A stretch of 64,000 nucleotides of DNA from Spizellomyces punctatus DAOM BR117. Taxonomy: Eukaryota; Chytridiomycota; Chytridiomycetes; Spizellomycetales; Spizellomycetaceae. Shown one piece after another: positions 11,233-22,890 of this stretch; position 1 is the first letter of the stretch, and each line of letters opens with the position of its first letter. The DNA is taken from NCBI RefSeq assembly GCF_000182565.1, contig NW_015971557.1, positions 186,001-250,000 on the forward strand, written 5' to 3'. The notes beneath the pieces are model-generated. The model was not told the origin of the DNA. It searched no databases and saw only the letters and a program-made list of their open reading frames with translations. A program made the translations under genes and the position numbers.

Positions 11233-12480
11233 CTACTGCTTGTACCAGAGAATCTCTCCCTCATCCTCTACAAACTTGCACTGCGTGTATGACTGCCAAA
11301 CAGCCTTCCACAAGGGCGTCCGGTCCATAATGTAGTACTTGCCCAGCACTTTCTTGATGGCTTCGGTAGCTTCTTCAGCGTTATAATGGGGCATCGTGGA
11401 GAACAAGTGGTGGGCAACGTGGGTATCACCAATGTGGTGGAAAAAGTGGTTCAAAATCCCATAGTCACGGTCAACAGTTGAGATCGCGCCCAACAAAAAG
11501 TTCCACTCGCCTTCCCTATAGTGGGGAATCTTGGGATCGGTATGCTGCAGGAAGGTGATAAGGACCAACCAGGCGTTCACGTTAAGGTAAGGAATCACGT
11601 AGTACTTGAAGACTGCGGCGGCGCCCCATAATTGACCAGCAATAACAAGAAGGCCAAGCATGATGAACATGCCCACGTCAGAAAGTACGACAGCGAACCA
11701 TTGCTTTGGTTCGAATATGGGAGCATCGGGACGAAAGTGCGAAGTCCATACATCAAACTTTTGGCCAGAGGCGTTGTTGATCAGGTAGGCAGGCCAGCCG
11801 AGGAGCAACATCTTTGCGATATCAAGTAAATCCGACACAGGGGCATCCTTCCAAATCGGCTCATCATCGTGGTGGTTCAATGGCTTGGTTCGTGGGCCCA
11901 ACTCCTTAGCGTATGTGGACCTTGTTGCGGGAACAAATACTTGATCCTTGGCCATGTGCGCATTGGCCTTGTGATGCTTCGAGTGAGAGAACTTCCACGA
12001 GTAGTAAGGAACCAATAGGAAGGAGTGAAGAACGTATCCGACAGAATTGTTGATCCAAGCCTTTTCCGAGAAGGCTTGATGCCCACACTCGTGAGCAATC
12101 ACCCAGATACCGGTGCATACAATTCCTTGGGCAATCCAGTACACTGGCCAGGCAATATACTGTGCCCAAGTTGGCAACAAGGAGATTTGAGTCGCAGCAG
12201 CGAACACGACGAGCATCATGGCCACGTCCCGGTAGACATAGGTGAATGACCGTGCTGTGTCACGCTTGAAGCAGTGCGCCGGGACAGCGTCGCGGACGTC
12301 CTTGAGAGTAAAAGTAGGCTTGGTCCACGCATTTGCAAACTCTGCCGACGCTACAACCTTGCGCCCGTAACCAGCAGAGGACTTGCCAGGCGTCGCCAGG
12401 GGAGGAATGTCACCAGCGGCGTTGGCGACAGATTTGTTGGCACGGCGGTAAACTTCAGACTCGTTATTTGGGGGAGCCAT
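11233..12480 (-). CDS. FAD2: Delta-12 (oleate) fatty acid desaturase
   Basis: A single exon encodes 415 residues, the usual length. All three histidine boxes of membrane desaturases are present: HECGH at 130-134, HSKHH at 166-170 and HVAHH at 354-358. Hydrophobic spans lie around residues 85-125, 145-160 and 255-310. The enzyme inserts the second double bond into oleoyl chains to make linoleate in the endoplasmic reticulum, using cytochrome b5 and a di-iron centre. The HECGH box and the HVAHHLFS context match the fungal/plant delta-12 to omega-3 clade rather than front-end desaturases, and no cytochrome b5 domain is fused. Delta-12 is favoured over omega-3 by overall resemblance only. Codon use is strongly C-ending, suggesting high expression. 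The ATG is the first in frame. Confidence 0.92.
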   Translation of the reverse strand: MAPPNNESEVYRRANKSVANAAGDIPPLATPGKSSAGYGRKVVASAEFANAWTKPTFTLKDVRDAVPAHCFKRDTARSFTYVYRDVAMMLVVFAAATQISLLPTWAQYIAWPVYWIAQGIVCTGIWVIAHECGHQAFSEKAWINNSVGYVLHSFLLVPYYSWKFSHSKHHKANAHMAKDQVFVPATRSTYAKELGPRTKPLNHHDDEPIWKDAPVSDLLDIAKMLLLGWPAYLINNASGQKFDVWTSHFRPDAPIFEPKQWFAVVLSDVGMFIMLGLLVIAGQLWGAAAVFKYYVIPYLNVNAWLVLITFLQHTDPKIPHYREGEWNFLLGAISTVDRDYGILNHFFHHIGDTHVAHHLFSTMPHYNAEEATEAIKKVLGKYYIMDRTPLWKAVWQSYTQCKFVEDEGEILWYKQ

Positions 12481-13544
12481 TCTGAAGACCGAACGTTAAA
12501 AGAAAGTATCGAACTGTGCGTTGAACCCAGTTACTCGTCAAACTGCGACAATGCCCAGTTGCAAAGGAAGGAACCCAAAAAGGTCGAGCACGTTTTATCT
12601 GCACGCCAGTGCAGTTTCCATAGCAACAAATGCAGTGGATGAAGTCCCTTCCTGCAGTTTATCCCCCCATTTTCTAAATCCAGAAACAACAAAAACATGT
12701 CAGACGGTGGAGTTTTTTGTTTTTGAATGGCGTTTTTTTTTTTTAGGTTTTTTGCCGACTGGACGAGACTTTAAGACAATATGACGAGAATGGAATTTGG
12801 GTTTGGGGATGGAGGTGGCAGCCGTCGATTTGTTTTGCTTTACGGGTGTAGAAGAAGGTTAACATCCTTACGAGTGGGTATGAGTGTGTGTGTGTGTGTT
12901 GACACATTTCTTGTCAGAAGGCAATGCAACCTAGTCAAGTGTATGCAAAGCGTTTGTAATTCAAACATTTAGCATCAGTTTGCACAATATAAGCAACTCC
13001 CCGCAGTTTTCAAAGCCATTAAAAACTGCCCACATCCACCTAAAACCTTTTAACTTTTGACGGCATAGTTATAGCTACAAGTTTTGAATCCACGGGCCAA
13101 TTGGTCGTAATCAAACGAGCATCTTATGTGATGACATGATATGGAAGTTTGCAAGACAACTAGATGACAGCTACTAGCTTTGTGCGGACCATGTCAAATT
13201 GCACACAATCATTCATGCGTATGTGCACATGACGGTATCATTCAGAGTCTTCGGTCCTGGTTTGCTCGCATTTGATGCTCTCTGATATCCGCTTTTCATC
13301 GGCCGTGCGTCAAGTAAACTACTTATCACATTCTTGTCGACTCTTTTATGTTTTACATTGGTTATCGATGACCATGTTCGCTTCAGGGTACTTTTAACAT
13401 AGCAAATCCATCCTAACTCGTCATATCTGAACCTAGACCATCCATGTGCACAATTAGAAATATCCAAAAAAATTTGCAAATGATAAAAGTTCAATATGAA
13501 AATCTATATGATAATTCTAAATCAATGTCAGAGTGATGCATTTT
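12481..13544. promoter_or_regulatory. Upstream region of the desaturase gene
   Basis: These 1064 bp separate the desaturase start from the stop of the next minus-strand gene. They contain T-runs near 12728-12745 and a GT microsatellite at about 12883-12899. No open frame here has a credible start or family. Probable desaturase promoter on the near side. Confidence 0.4.
12883..12899. repeat. (GT)n microsatellite
   Basis: A short GT dinucleotide run in the desaturase upstream region. It is noncoding. Confidence 0.8.
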
Positions 13545-16500
13545 TCACCGAGGCCGTGCATCCCGCGGTCGCCATGAAGAGACACCCGATCCGCTGTCCC
13601 GTGAAGGATGGTACGAATCTCCACCAAATCTCTCTCTCTCAGCACGCTCGCGGTCCCTATCCCGGTCGGGCTGATACGAGTCCCGTTCTCCTCTGTCACG
13701 ATCGCGCTCCGGTTGATATGAATCTCGTTCTGTTCGCTCACGGTCAGGCTGGTATGAATCCCTTTCAGTGCGTTCAGTTCGTTCCCGCTCTGGTTGATAC
13801 GAATCCCTATCACGCTCGCGAGAATATGAATAGCGTTCTCGATCGCGATCTCTGTCCCAGGTGCCCGATCCAGGACGGTACGAATTGAAGCTTCCTTCTC
13901 GATCTCCTCGATCGCGCTCCCGTTCTCTCCCATCCCAATGTCTCTCCCGCTCCTTGGATCCTGCTCGGTCTCGATCACCTCTGTCTCGATCACGCTCCCT
14001 GTCCCGCCCTCCGCTACTCAATGGGCTCCATCCACGCGATCCGTCCCGTTCCAGACGTCGGGAAGCCACGCCTGGAGAACTGGGCTCGCGTGACGGACGG
14101 TCCCCGTACAACGATGTATACAACGGCGTGCTTCCAAAGTAGCCAGAACGTCTCGTGCGGTCCTGCCGACCAGAGGATGTTGATCGACGGTCCATGCTAT
14201 CAGAGACTTCTCCTTCCTCGACATCATCTTTATCGCTGGTGATAGTACTCGCCGGGGCTGACCGCGACGTAGACTGCTGACGTCCATCTACGGATGATGA
14301 CCGCGACGATACACGGGAGCTGGTGGATCGATGCGGGCTGGCGATTGTTTCTGCGGTTGCCGTTTTGGATGCCTCAGACCCAATGTCTCGCCTGCCTGTG
14401 CCTTTTGCATTCTTGGCTGGCTCGGAGACGCTCGAATCTACTGGCGATTTGCCATCTGCATCTTGATTTGACTGAATATCATCTGCTTGCTTGACAAGCT
14501 TAACTGGGGTTCGCTCACGGGTGGTGTACTGCGGGCTCCTGTCGGTTTCCTTTGGTTGATCATTTTTGTTCTCCTGATCCTCTCCACTACCTGCGACTTT
14601 ATCATCCCCGGCTTTCACATCGGAGGGAGTCTGCCCAAGCTCCGGGGTTTGTGGCTTTGGTATCTCTGGTGGAACGTCTGCATTTTGCTGCTCTTGCTCT
14701 TCGCCCGCGCCTTCCAGTGACGGTGGGGTAGGTTCGGTTGAAGTGGAAGTCACACTAGGAAGTTTACCCTTCTGTCTCAAATATTCCTGTAAACCAATGC
14801 GCCGTGGTGCAGGCTTCACTTCTGCTGGTGCTTCAATTTCCGCAATTGGTTCTGCGGTAAGTTTCTCAACCGCTCTTGGTGGCTCCTCCATTTCCTCCGT
14901 ATTGTCCGTTTTCGGTTCGGAAGGTATTTCAGGTTTCTCCAGGGATGGCGGGGTCACATCTCTTTTCGCTTCTTCTGGCGCCCTTTCAGTTGGTGTCGGT
15001 GGCTCTTCCTCCGGTGACATGGACTTCTTTATGGTCTCTTCCTCGTTTACTTCAGCTTTGTCGTTTGAGATATTTTTGGGACTATCTCGAGGTTCGATCT
15101 CCATGTTGCTTGTCGACGTCTCCTCCTTATCCACCGTTGCCTCTTGTATCGGTCGTTCTACCTCGTCCGAATCACGTCCTGTGGGACTATGCAAGACAAG
15201 CTTGTTTGAAACACTGGCTTCGATCTCACCACTTGGCGACGAAGACAACCCTCGGCTTTTTGCTGCATTCTCAGCTTCTGCTGCGACGTTGTCACTCAAT
15301 GATTCTCGTCCACCCTCAGTAGAAAGATCCATCGGCTGCGTCGTCGTGCCTGTCGGAGAGGCCTTTTCCTCAGAAGACCGCTGAGCTTTCTCGTCGTTCC
15401 GAGCAGGCGTTTCATGTGAACTCATTATACTGCTGGGCGCACCGGACATTGCACCGTTGGTCACCACCAACTTGTCGCCTTCACGTTCACGCTGAACAGC
15501 ATGCACCGCATTGTCGGCTTCCTGCGTTGTTTCTCCCTCAGCTGCATTCTCCGATTGTTCAACACCTTCCATCGGTACGGCGACATCAACATCATCCCCA
15601 GCTTCATTCCCTTCCTTTCCTTCTTTAAGTACAGCTTTCCGAATATTCTCTCGATTGATACGATTCAAACTATCTAGACAGCGGAGAAGAACATTGTATT
15701 TTTTGCATGTTTCCTGGTAGCGTTCCATTTTGGTCGCTACAGTCGTGGTCATGTAGGTGCTCATTGCATCATATTTTGAAATGAGGTTGGGAGTAAGCTC
15801 GGAAAACTCTGACACGCGTTCGGCAGTTGGGTCTGAGGGTAACAATGAGGAGAAGGACAATTCGTCAAAAGGAGAGCAGAAGATCATGCTAACCGAAGAC
15901 AAAGATGTTAACACATATTCCAATCATCCGAAGAACGTAGAATTACCTGTGAGAGCTATTCACCCGTCGAAGAAAGTCGGATCGCTGGCCTGGGAAAACT
16001 TGAATGTTCTCGTCTGGGATGCGGCGGATTTCCTGGGCCAATTTAGAATCCGTTTTCACCTGCCCCACAAGAGTCAGGATGGCTTCCGCAGCTGATAGTG
16101 CCATAACTTGACAGTACCTTTTTGCTTCCTCTGTCCGTCGGTATGTCAGCGGTACTTTTTCTCTTTCGGGGTGCAATGCCGTTGTTGGTGTCTTGCAGCG
16201 GTGATGGATGTGCCAGCGTTGCAAGCACCTCTGCACCATTCAAATCTCCCTTAACATGTTCTGCCACTGTGTCACGAATGAAACTCTCGTGCAACTTTTC
16301 AATGTCTTTCAACTCTGGAAAGCCAGATGCAGTTTCGGCAGACAAGAAAGGGAACTGCCCGCTGCTACCTGCTAACTCGGCAATGAGCTGGTCGGTGTTG
16401 ATGGACGGCGACTGGTAAGAAAAAATGGCTGATGAACCCGCTAGCGGGCTACCTAGGTCAAACTATGTTAGACATGCGAACTCACTAATCGAGTGCAAAC

Positions 16501-17113
16501 GTCAGACACACGAACCCCTCACACAGACCAATCCCACCAAATCTTTCAGGATTACCGATGCTTCATCCACAAACTCTGATGTACCACCACTCGTCTCCGA
16601 GGATAGCTCTTTTTTCCAGTTAAGGAGAAACGTGCGAAACAACGCACGTTGGAAAACTTCGAAATAAATGGTCGCCATGTCATGGGAGATGTGGCCAAGG
16701 GAATTCACTGTGTTTCCAAAGTCCCGCCGGAAAGGTGCAGCCTGAAAACTCTGGATAAGCATGCCACATGTCTTCATTGCTTCTGACTAGTAGTGAGATC
16801 CTCCTTACTGCAAACCACCCGATCACCGTTTGGCCGTGTAAGCTGAGCAATTGTGAAAGGGCAGGAACCAAGTCGTTGCCGCTGGCGTGGAAAGGAACAA
16901 AACCCTTTACATGGACGACAAGCTCTTCGTCGTCGCACATTTCACGAACTCCAAAGAGAATTGCTTGGAAGAATTCTGCCTGGCCCTCGGCATGGAGGGC
17001 TAGGAAAATGTCTGTAAAGAGTCGAGTTATGGGACCATATTGAACATACAGGAACTATCGCTGCCCTACTCACCTTTCGACATTTGTACCGTGGGATATA
17101 ATCTGCTAGCCAT
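13545..17113 (-). CDS. Unrecognised helical protein with R/D/E-rich C-terminal tail
   Basis: Exons 17113-17074, 17011-16809, 16741-16523, 16411-16156, 16091-15947 and 15888-13545 sum to 1068 residues. The first 330 or so residues look globular and helical (DIFLALHAEGQAEFF, SQLLSLHGQTVIGWF, ALFRTFLLNWKKEL). A helical segment follows (YQETCKKYNVLLRCLDSLN). A long acidic Ser/Thr/Pro/Glu-rich region comes next. The last 200 residues are a mixed-charge Arg/Asp/Glu domain with Ser-Tyr repeats, like the tails of U1-70K and other RNA-processing proteins. This suggests a nuclear RNA-related role, but only from composition. I could not place the N-terminal domain; resemblances to NELF-B and Abraxas were considered and are too weak. 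Introns are 58-111 nt, all phase-consistent; the ATG at 17113 follows an untranslated stretch with a poor start context. Confidence 0.72.
13670..13830 (-). repeat. Tandem DSYQP-type coding repeat
   Basis: Inside the R/D/E-rich tail the pentapeptide DSYQP recurs four times, spaced by Arg/Asp/Glu/Thr stretches, corresponding to diverged units of about 33-45 nt. The Tyr embedded in a mixed-charge context is typical of phase-separating nuclear proteins; that reading is inference. Confidence 0.7.
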
Positions 17114-17738
17114 GATCCTCCAGAGATCTATCGCCTTGCTCTTTGGCCGAGATCCGCCCCAACTTGGCCAAGGTTTGATTTCGTGGATCAAAAATGCAAA
17201 GGTCGCGCTTCCACGGGCGGCAGAAGTGAGTTTAAGGTTCTTGTAGATTTCACGCCTGGATATAAAGTCTTTTTTGCGATGCTTTCAACAAGAGTATTAT
17301 GCTTTGTTTGTTGAAGCATATGAAATACATATCTATCCATGCAGGTCTGTCATCGTTTTGTTGCGTTTTGCTGCACGTCCTTGTCCAGCAACCATTCGTC
17401 CATCAGTGCTGTTTGTCCTTTGTGTATTTTGTCCCAGCTCTATCCACAGTCCTTTGTCTGTCATGGCATTGTTGCTTTTGAATTTTCTTTAGCACATACT
17501 CCATCAGTATCATTTACTTTGCTACACAGATGCTATTTCATTCAAATGTTTTAGGCAAGAGTCTGTTTTATTGGGTTAATATAAAAATATCAGTTGGTTA
17601 ACTATCAGCAGACTGGTAAGGGCGATCGTTCTCCACTCTCCTCAAATCACCATCGATCGATAGGGTTCCCAGATGGTATTGGTGTAAGGGTGATATCGCT
17701 TTCAGAAAGTCGCCTTTTCAGTAGCTAACTCAACACTT
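17114..17738. promoter_or_regulatory. Divergent intergenic region
   Basis: These 625 bp lie between the starts of the R/D/E-tail gene and the next plus-strand gene. They are T-rich (17340-17560). No convincing gene, although the minus-strand frame immediately upstream of 17113 stays open for some 45 codons. Confidence 0.35.
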
Positions 17739-20641
17739 ATGATTACGCAAGTGAGGCTTGTAAGGAATCCGAAAGCATCGGACTGTGGCGAGACAACCTG
17801 CTCGTTGCGATCTCGGACCAAATCGCCCAGGCTAAGAAAGATGCCTACCGGACCGCCCACGTCTCCGTGGCCTCGGCACCTTTTCAACGAGTCTGGTCAA
17901 GTTGAATCTAGCGTCCTAGCCTCGCTCGAGGAGTCCTCCTCCCAAGTTCCTCAGTCAACCTTGTCGCTCACAGATATACTCAACGTCCCTACTGAGTTTA
18001 TCGTACACGGTGTTCGGAATAAGTGCGAAGCGGCTTTATTGCTGGATATCGGACACTGTGGGTTCAAGCTTGACAGATTGATGGAATGGGAACGTGAACG
18101 CGCTTACAGGGAAAAGGTTGGTTGAGCTGCGTAAACCAGTCTCCTCAAAGTCCCTGCACGTCTTATTATTCGGCTTGTTCGTGTTATTAATACCTTCATT
18201 TCTTTCATGTTCTTCTCCAGGTTATCACTGATTGTAAAGACGCGGTAGCGGCAATCTCTCTACCGATTGAAGACTACCCGATCCCTGTAGTCCTTCACAG
18301 AACGTTCACACCTTCACTCCCCATCTTAAGTAAAACGCCTGTTTAAATTTGTGCTAGTCTTTTGGGATATCATGCTAATTGTGCTCCGTGCAACATGATA
18401 GGTTCAGCATTAACTAAGGTGCGACAACAGCAGCGTTACCTCCTAGATCAAATGAATCAAACGCTTTCCGAGCTCGCCCGCCACAGAGCAGCTTGTGCAC
18501 AATTCGCAGAGGTCAACATGGGAATGGCAAGAGAAATCAGTTGTGCTGGGGTAACTGGGTTGGCGGTTACGAAATATGTCCTGTAAGTTCTGTAGCACAT
18601 CTTTTTGCGTGTCCATCAGTCATTAAATCATTTTGACAGAGCGGACGTCCAGCATGCTCTTGTATCCCGCATCTTGAGCATCATGTCAGGGGCCGATATT
18701 GTAGGCGATGATGCAAAAAGCTGGGACGTACTGCTGGAAGACCTTCGACAGAGACGAACAGCTGAAATTCACGCCACATCATCTTCTCCTGGAGCGGCTT
18801 CCGAAGGCTTCCGAAAGCGGAAGCGGGGGAGCCACTCGCCGGATGTGGAGGACCTGCATCATTCACCGAGGAAACCACGCTTAGATGTTACTCTTCTAGT
18901 TCCGGAAACCCCGTTCGTGGAGGCTCGAATATCCAAAGCAACGCATGATCCTCCGTCGAGTGTCAGTCCTGCAGGATCAGATATGATCGTGGTGGATGAG
19001 ACCACACATGTGAGCCATGCGGTATCTTCAGCCTCTACTGATTCCCCCTCCCTGATGGTTCGCAAACATTTGAAGAATCCTACGACTGTCATCGAAGAGA
19101 GTAAGACCGATCGGGATTCGCGTAGTCTTACCGAAACACATGCTAAAGAACAACGAGAGATGCAACACTCTGAGTCATTGCAGCCGCATTGCTATCCCCG
19201 CCGCCAAGACTTCATACAGCTCGAGAAGGGATATGTCAGATCTAATACACTACTTGAGCATGACCAGAGCAGCAAAAGCAAAGGTCTGGGGGGATCCTTT
19301 ATCATAACTTCCACGCCTCTAGAGAACGACGGGTCTCGTCTCCCCCACACACAGGCAGCGGATGATCGATCGTTGCGCAGGCAGCATAGAGATACACAAG
19401 GGAGTAACACGACCATGGGCATCTCGGCAGAAGGTTGCGCAATCGAGATGGAAATGCCATCCATTCGCATTAGCCAGCTATCATCTCAAGAAGGTGCAGA
19501 TGCTGATAACACAAGTCAAAAGAGTTCAGAATTCAACGATAGGGAGGACGTTGAACGTGGGGACGGTGGTCATGAAGACAACGGAGAGCAGACACATGAA
19601 AATCGAAGTGTCGCCGAACTCGGGCGACAAATCTCTGGTGTCCGCTTCGTTGCAAGGAAGCCCGAGAAGTGGCAAAACAACGCAACTGGACACTTTTCCC
19701 CATCAAATGACAGTCACCACAGAGAAGACGGTAGCCAGGAAAGCTCCAAACGCGACACGACAAAAAGTCAAACGGATTCAGATCCTGTATCGAGAGAACT
19801 ATACGATACTACAACCGCGGGTGCTCACGAGGTGCGAGAAATACTTCACGGCCACTGGCAGATGAGCCAGAAGGATGTGGCGCTGCCGATAATCTCCACT
19901 ATTCCCGCAGAAGATGATGATCATGAAGACCATCTCCAATACACAACTCAAAAGCACGATAACTCGCGCACTTCAAGCCATTGCGAAGCTCCCGCACCTC
20001 CTTTGCTACTACGGCGGGTCCGAAGCGAAGTTACACCCCGTCAACGGCACCGCACATTCGACCCCATGTCAAGTGCCATTGATAAAGAGAATGCGGAGGC
20101 TTTGCTGGACGAATGGTCGCCAGTGCTAACTTTGGGGAAGCAAAGAAGAGGTCAATCAGCTCCTCCATCACCCAATCGAGCAACAGATATACTTAATCCC
20201 CAGAGCCGAGAATCTCGGGTCCTTCGCGAGGCAGCGCCACAAACCCTTTCAGGTAACTCCAATGCAACCTCAAGTTCCCTCGACCAAACCAGCGGGACCA
20301 GCCTACGGGATCAATGGTCACAAGTTAATTCGAGTGGAGACGAAAAACGACAGCAAGCGGAGCCCAATCCGACGCCATCTCTATCGTTGGTATTGTCACT
20401 CTCTCCAGTGTCACCGTCATCCACTGGTGGAAAACAAAGCAATGCTTTGAAGAGCCTTGATTTTTTTGGTCTTTGTGATCCGAGCCCTGATTTGGCAGCA
20501 ACGGGCGCAGATGACCAAGAGAATCGATACGGAGGCGGAACATTGTCTTCAGGTTCTCCGAGGGTGACATTTGCCTCGTCTCCCCATTTTTATACCTGCG
20601 CAGAAGTTCAACATGGTGACGAGTCTAGTGCTAGTTTGTGA
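17739..20641 (+). CDS. Large unrecognised protein, helical N-terminus and disordered tail
   Basis: Exons 17739-18116, 18221-18329, 18402-18582 and 18640-20641 give about 889 residues. The conserved-looking part is at residues 75-240: LTDILNVPTEFIVHGVRNKC, an amphipathic helix (RLMEWERERAYREK) and a long helix (VRQQQRYLLDQMNQTLSELA). After that the protein is Ser/Glu/Asp/Asn-rich with a basic KRKRG motif near residue 260 that could be a nuclear localisation signal, and ends in clustered SP/TP sites. Such sites suggest cyclin-dependent kinase control (inference). I recognise no family. The first exon is uncertain: a second frame over 17745-17900 also reads like protein (LWRDNLLVAISDQIAQAKKD), so the true start may involve another intron. 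The acceptor of exon 3 may be at 18402 or 18408. Confidence 0.6.
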
Positions 20642-21030
20642 TCCAAAGAGCTGTAGAACAGTAGGCAATTATTCTGAATATAGAATGCGTGACATAGACC
20701 TTGCTTGTTTGGCTTTCACGCAATTGTCGCCCCAGTATTTTCCAGGTGCTGGCTTATGCAAAATCGTATATGTTCATTACTACCCAAGTTGGGTGCTTTC
20801 CGCACACACGAACACCATCTTTCTTCCTTTATTTGTAAAAGAAGGTACTCGGCGGCCAAGCAATCAGGTTGAGGACACACTAACACCCACGTTTCGCACT
20901 TTGGCCAAAGTAGAGCCAAAGTACAAAAGAAGCTGAAAGTAGCTCAAAACCAGGCCAGCCGGTAAACCCGTCAAAAATTTGGGAGAGGATTTCAGCAGAA
21001 CTGATCTCCTCTTGTCGCTTTCGACCGATG
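20642..21030. other. Convergent intergenic region
   Basis: Between the stop of the large unrecognised gene and the small minus-strand frame. Nothing else visible. Confidence 0.3.
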
Positions 21031-21231
21031 TCACTCGGCCGAGTTATTATCCTTACTCATGAGTTGCGGCAAAGAATCAACGTGGGGACTGGGAGAAGGC
21101 GCTTTATATACGATTTGAGTTGCCATGACTACGGGAACGACCGCGAGGATATATTTGGTGGCTTTTCGCGGTCGCTGGAGGATACGGATGGACCTCTTTA
21201 ACTCAATGAATTGTTGTTCAAAAGAAGTCAT
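21031..21231 (-). CDS. Small possible single-span membrane protein
   Basis: An uninterrupted 66-codon frame with an ATG. It has a charged N-terminus (ELKRSIRILQRPRK), one hydrophobic segment (YILAVVPVVMATQIVY, about residues 27-43) and a hydrophilic tail. The positive-in, single-helix pattern is like small mitochondrial inner-membrane proteins, but no family is recognised. The length is close to what chance allows, so this may not be a gene. Confidence 0.35.
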   Translation of the reverse strand: MTSFEQQFIELKRSIRILQRPRKATKYILAVVPVVMATQIVYKAPSPSPHVDSLPQLMSKDNNSAE

Positions 21232-21811
21232 GCATTGTTAGGATATAGAACTAGATGTAGACATGTTAGAGCTGGAGAGCGTTGCTCTGTTGCCTTTCTC
21301 ATGTTTTAAGAGCCGAGTTTCTAAACTTCTTTGCCAAATCTCTTTAGTATCCATTTGATGCACTGACACAATAATGCAAAAGCTTGGCAATATGAAAACA
21401 ACGTTGAAAGCGTATCAAGGCTAATTGTGAAGGGTGTCATGACCCTGTAGAGATCTGCAGAGACTGCATGGACGATGAACACTTCGTTTTCGGACGCGTT
21501 CGAACAAGAAAGTTGATATCTTCCAAATATGGTCTAATGAAGATCGAAGCGCAGTCCTCAGTGGAAAGTTGGGATGTCCGTCTTGAAGGCTGACGACGGC
21601 GAGCTTCCATTCCCATCCATCCCTTCCCATCCATCCATCCATCCATCCACCAGCCCTTTCCATCCGCCTACGAGGCGACCTCCCCCGCCGTCCCTGTATC
21701 ATCTGCGTATCGAACGAGTGTAGATTTGTTAAATTTGCATTTCGAGAAGTTACCCACGTCGTAACCAGAAGAACTTGAGAGATCGCGTTGTTTTAACATC
21801 TACTACACAAA
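21232..21811. promoter_or_regulatory. Upstream region of the SmB gene
   Basis: These 580 bp hold a CCAT tetranucleotide repeat and the presumed SmB promoter. No further gene is visible. Confidence 0.4.
21612..21649. repeat. (CCAT)n tetranucleotide repeat
   Basis: About nine imperfect CCAT units in a row upstream of SmB. A noncoding microsatellite. Confidence 0.85.
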
Positions 21812-22890
21812 ATGGTGAGCAGATGGACCCATTCTGTCAGCTTCTCCAAGTTTTAGACAAATTATGTTCAACACTTGAATGCAATTGTGAAGATGGCTCT
21901 GCAAACCGTGCTGATCTTACCATGTTTATAGTCCATCTCGCGCAATTCAAAGATTTTGTCCCTCCTCAACTACCGCCTGCGTATCACGGTACAAGATGGC
22001 AGGACTTTGATCGGACAGATGCTTGCTTTTGACAAGCATATGAATCTGGTTTTGGCGGACTGTGAGGAGTTTCGAAAGATAAAGCCAAAGGGAAAGGAGG
22101 TACAAGTGGAGAGGGAGGAAAAGAGGACCTTGGGCTTGGTCATTTTGAGAGGAGAGACAATAGTGAGCTTGAGTGTCGAGGGACCACCCCCAGCATCGGA
22201 CGATGCAAGAGCACGTTCGGCTGCTGCAATGGCCGGCCCTGGTATGGGACGTCCGGCTGGAAGAGGTCTGCCAATGGCCCCAGCGGGAATGGCCCCAATG
22301 GGTAAGTCTTTCCTTTACTCATCCGGGGTGGGCTGTATACCAAACATTTTTTTTTTTCGCATTTAGGTCTTGGTGGTCCAGTACGCGGTGTAGGTGGTCC
22401 AGCTCCGGGTATGATGCAACCGCCTATGGGACGAGGAGTTGGTGCTCCCCCAGTTCAGTACGGTAGACCTCCTATGGGTCCCCCTCCGGGTATGGGTCGT
22501 CCAGGTGCCCCACCGATGGGTCCCCCCATGGGCGGTGCTCCACCATTCGGTCGTGGAATGCCACCTCCTCCTCCTCAAGGATTCCGTCCTCCTCCGGTAT
22601 GTCATCGCTTTTCCTCGCACCATGAATCATCGATGCTAAACTCTTTGATACATGAATAGGGTGGTCCTGGGGGCTTCAGGCCACCAATGCCGGGAATGCC
22701 CGGAGCTCCTCCCGCGATGCCAGGTATGCCGGGCATGCCGCCACCACGACCAGGGTAAGTTTGAACGACGCCTTGCTTTCTTGGGTGACCTAAGCTGAGG
22801 GACTATTATACGGCTCTAAATAGATTCCCCGCACCACCGCCTGGCTTCAGACCCCCACCAGGTGGCCCCATGCCACCTCGTCCGCAGTAG
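21812..22890 (+). CDS. SMB1: Spliceosomal Sm protein B
   Basis: Exons 21812-21814, 21932-22301, 22367-22596, 22660-22754 and 22824-22890 give 254 residues. The first exon is just the ATG; the 117-nt intron follows directly. Sm1 and Sm2 motifs lie at about residues 10-85: [39 protein letters not shown] and then [13 protein letters not shown], with the VEGPPP that marks SmB. The tail is Gly/Met/Pro-rich, with [13 protein letters not shown] repeats as in animal SmB/B'. SmB is one of the seven proteins of the Sm ring on U1, U2, U4 and U5 snRNAs. The tail binds splicing partners with GYF or WW domains. All splice phases agree. Confidence 0.95.

Noticed and set aside
14743..15384. Open frame of 213 codons on the plus strand inside the R/D/E-tail gene
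   Set aside because: It is antisense to a Ser/Glu/Pro-rich coding region and is itself low-complexity Ser/Val-rich, as expected of a shadow frame.
16131..16155. A 25-nt intron with a CTGAC branch site in the R/D/E-tail gene
   Set aside because: A 64-nt intron (16092-16155) with the same donor also restores the frame and has normal size, so it is preferred.
16523..17113. Resemblance of the N-terminal domain to NELF-B or to Abraxas-type MPN proteins
   Set aside because: Only short segments look alike, and the family-defining residues are not recognisable.
21612..21649. CCAT array considered as a CRISPR-like or telomeric repeat
   Set aside because: A simple tetranucleotide microsatellite with no spacers, and not a telomere unit.
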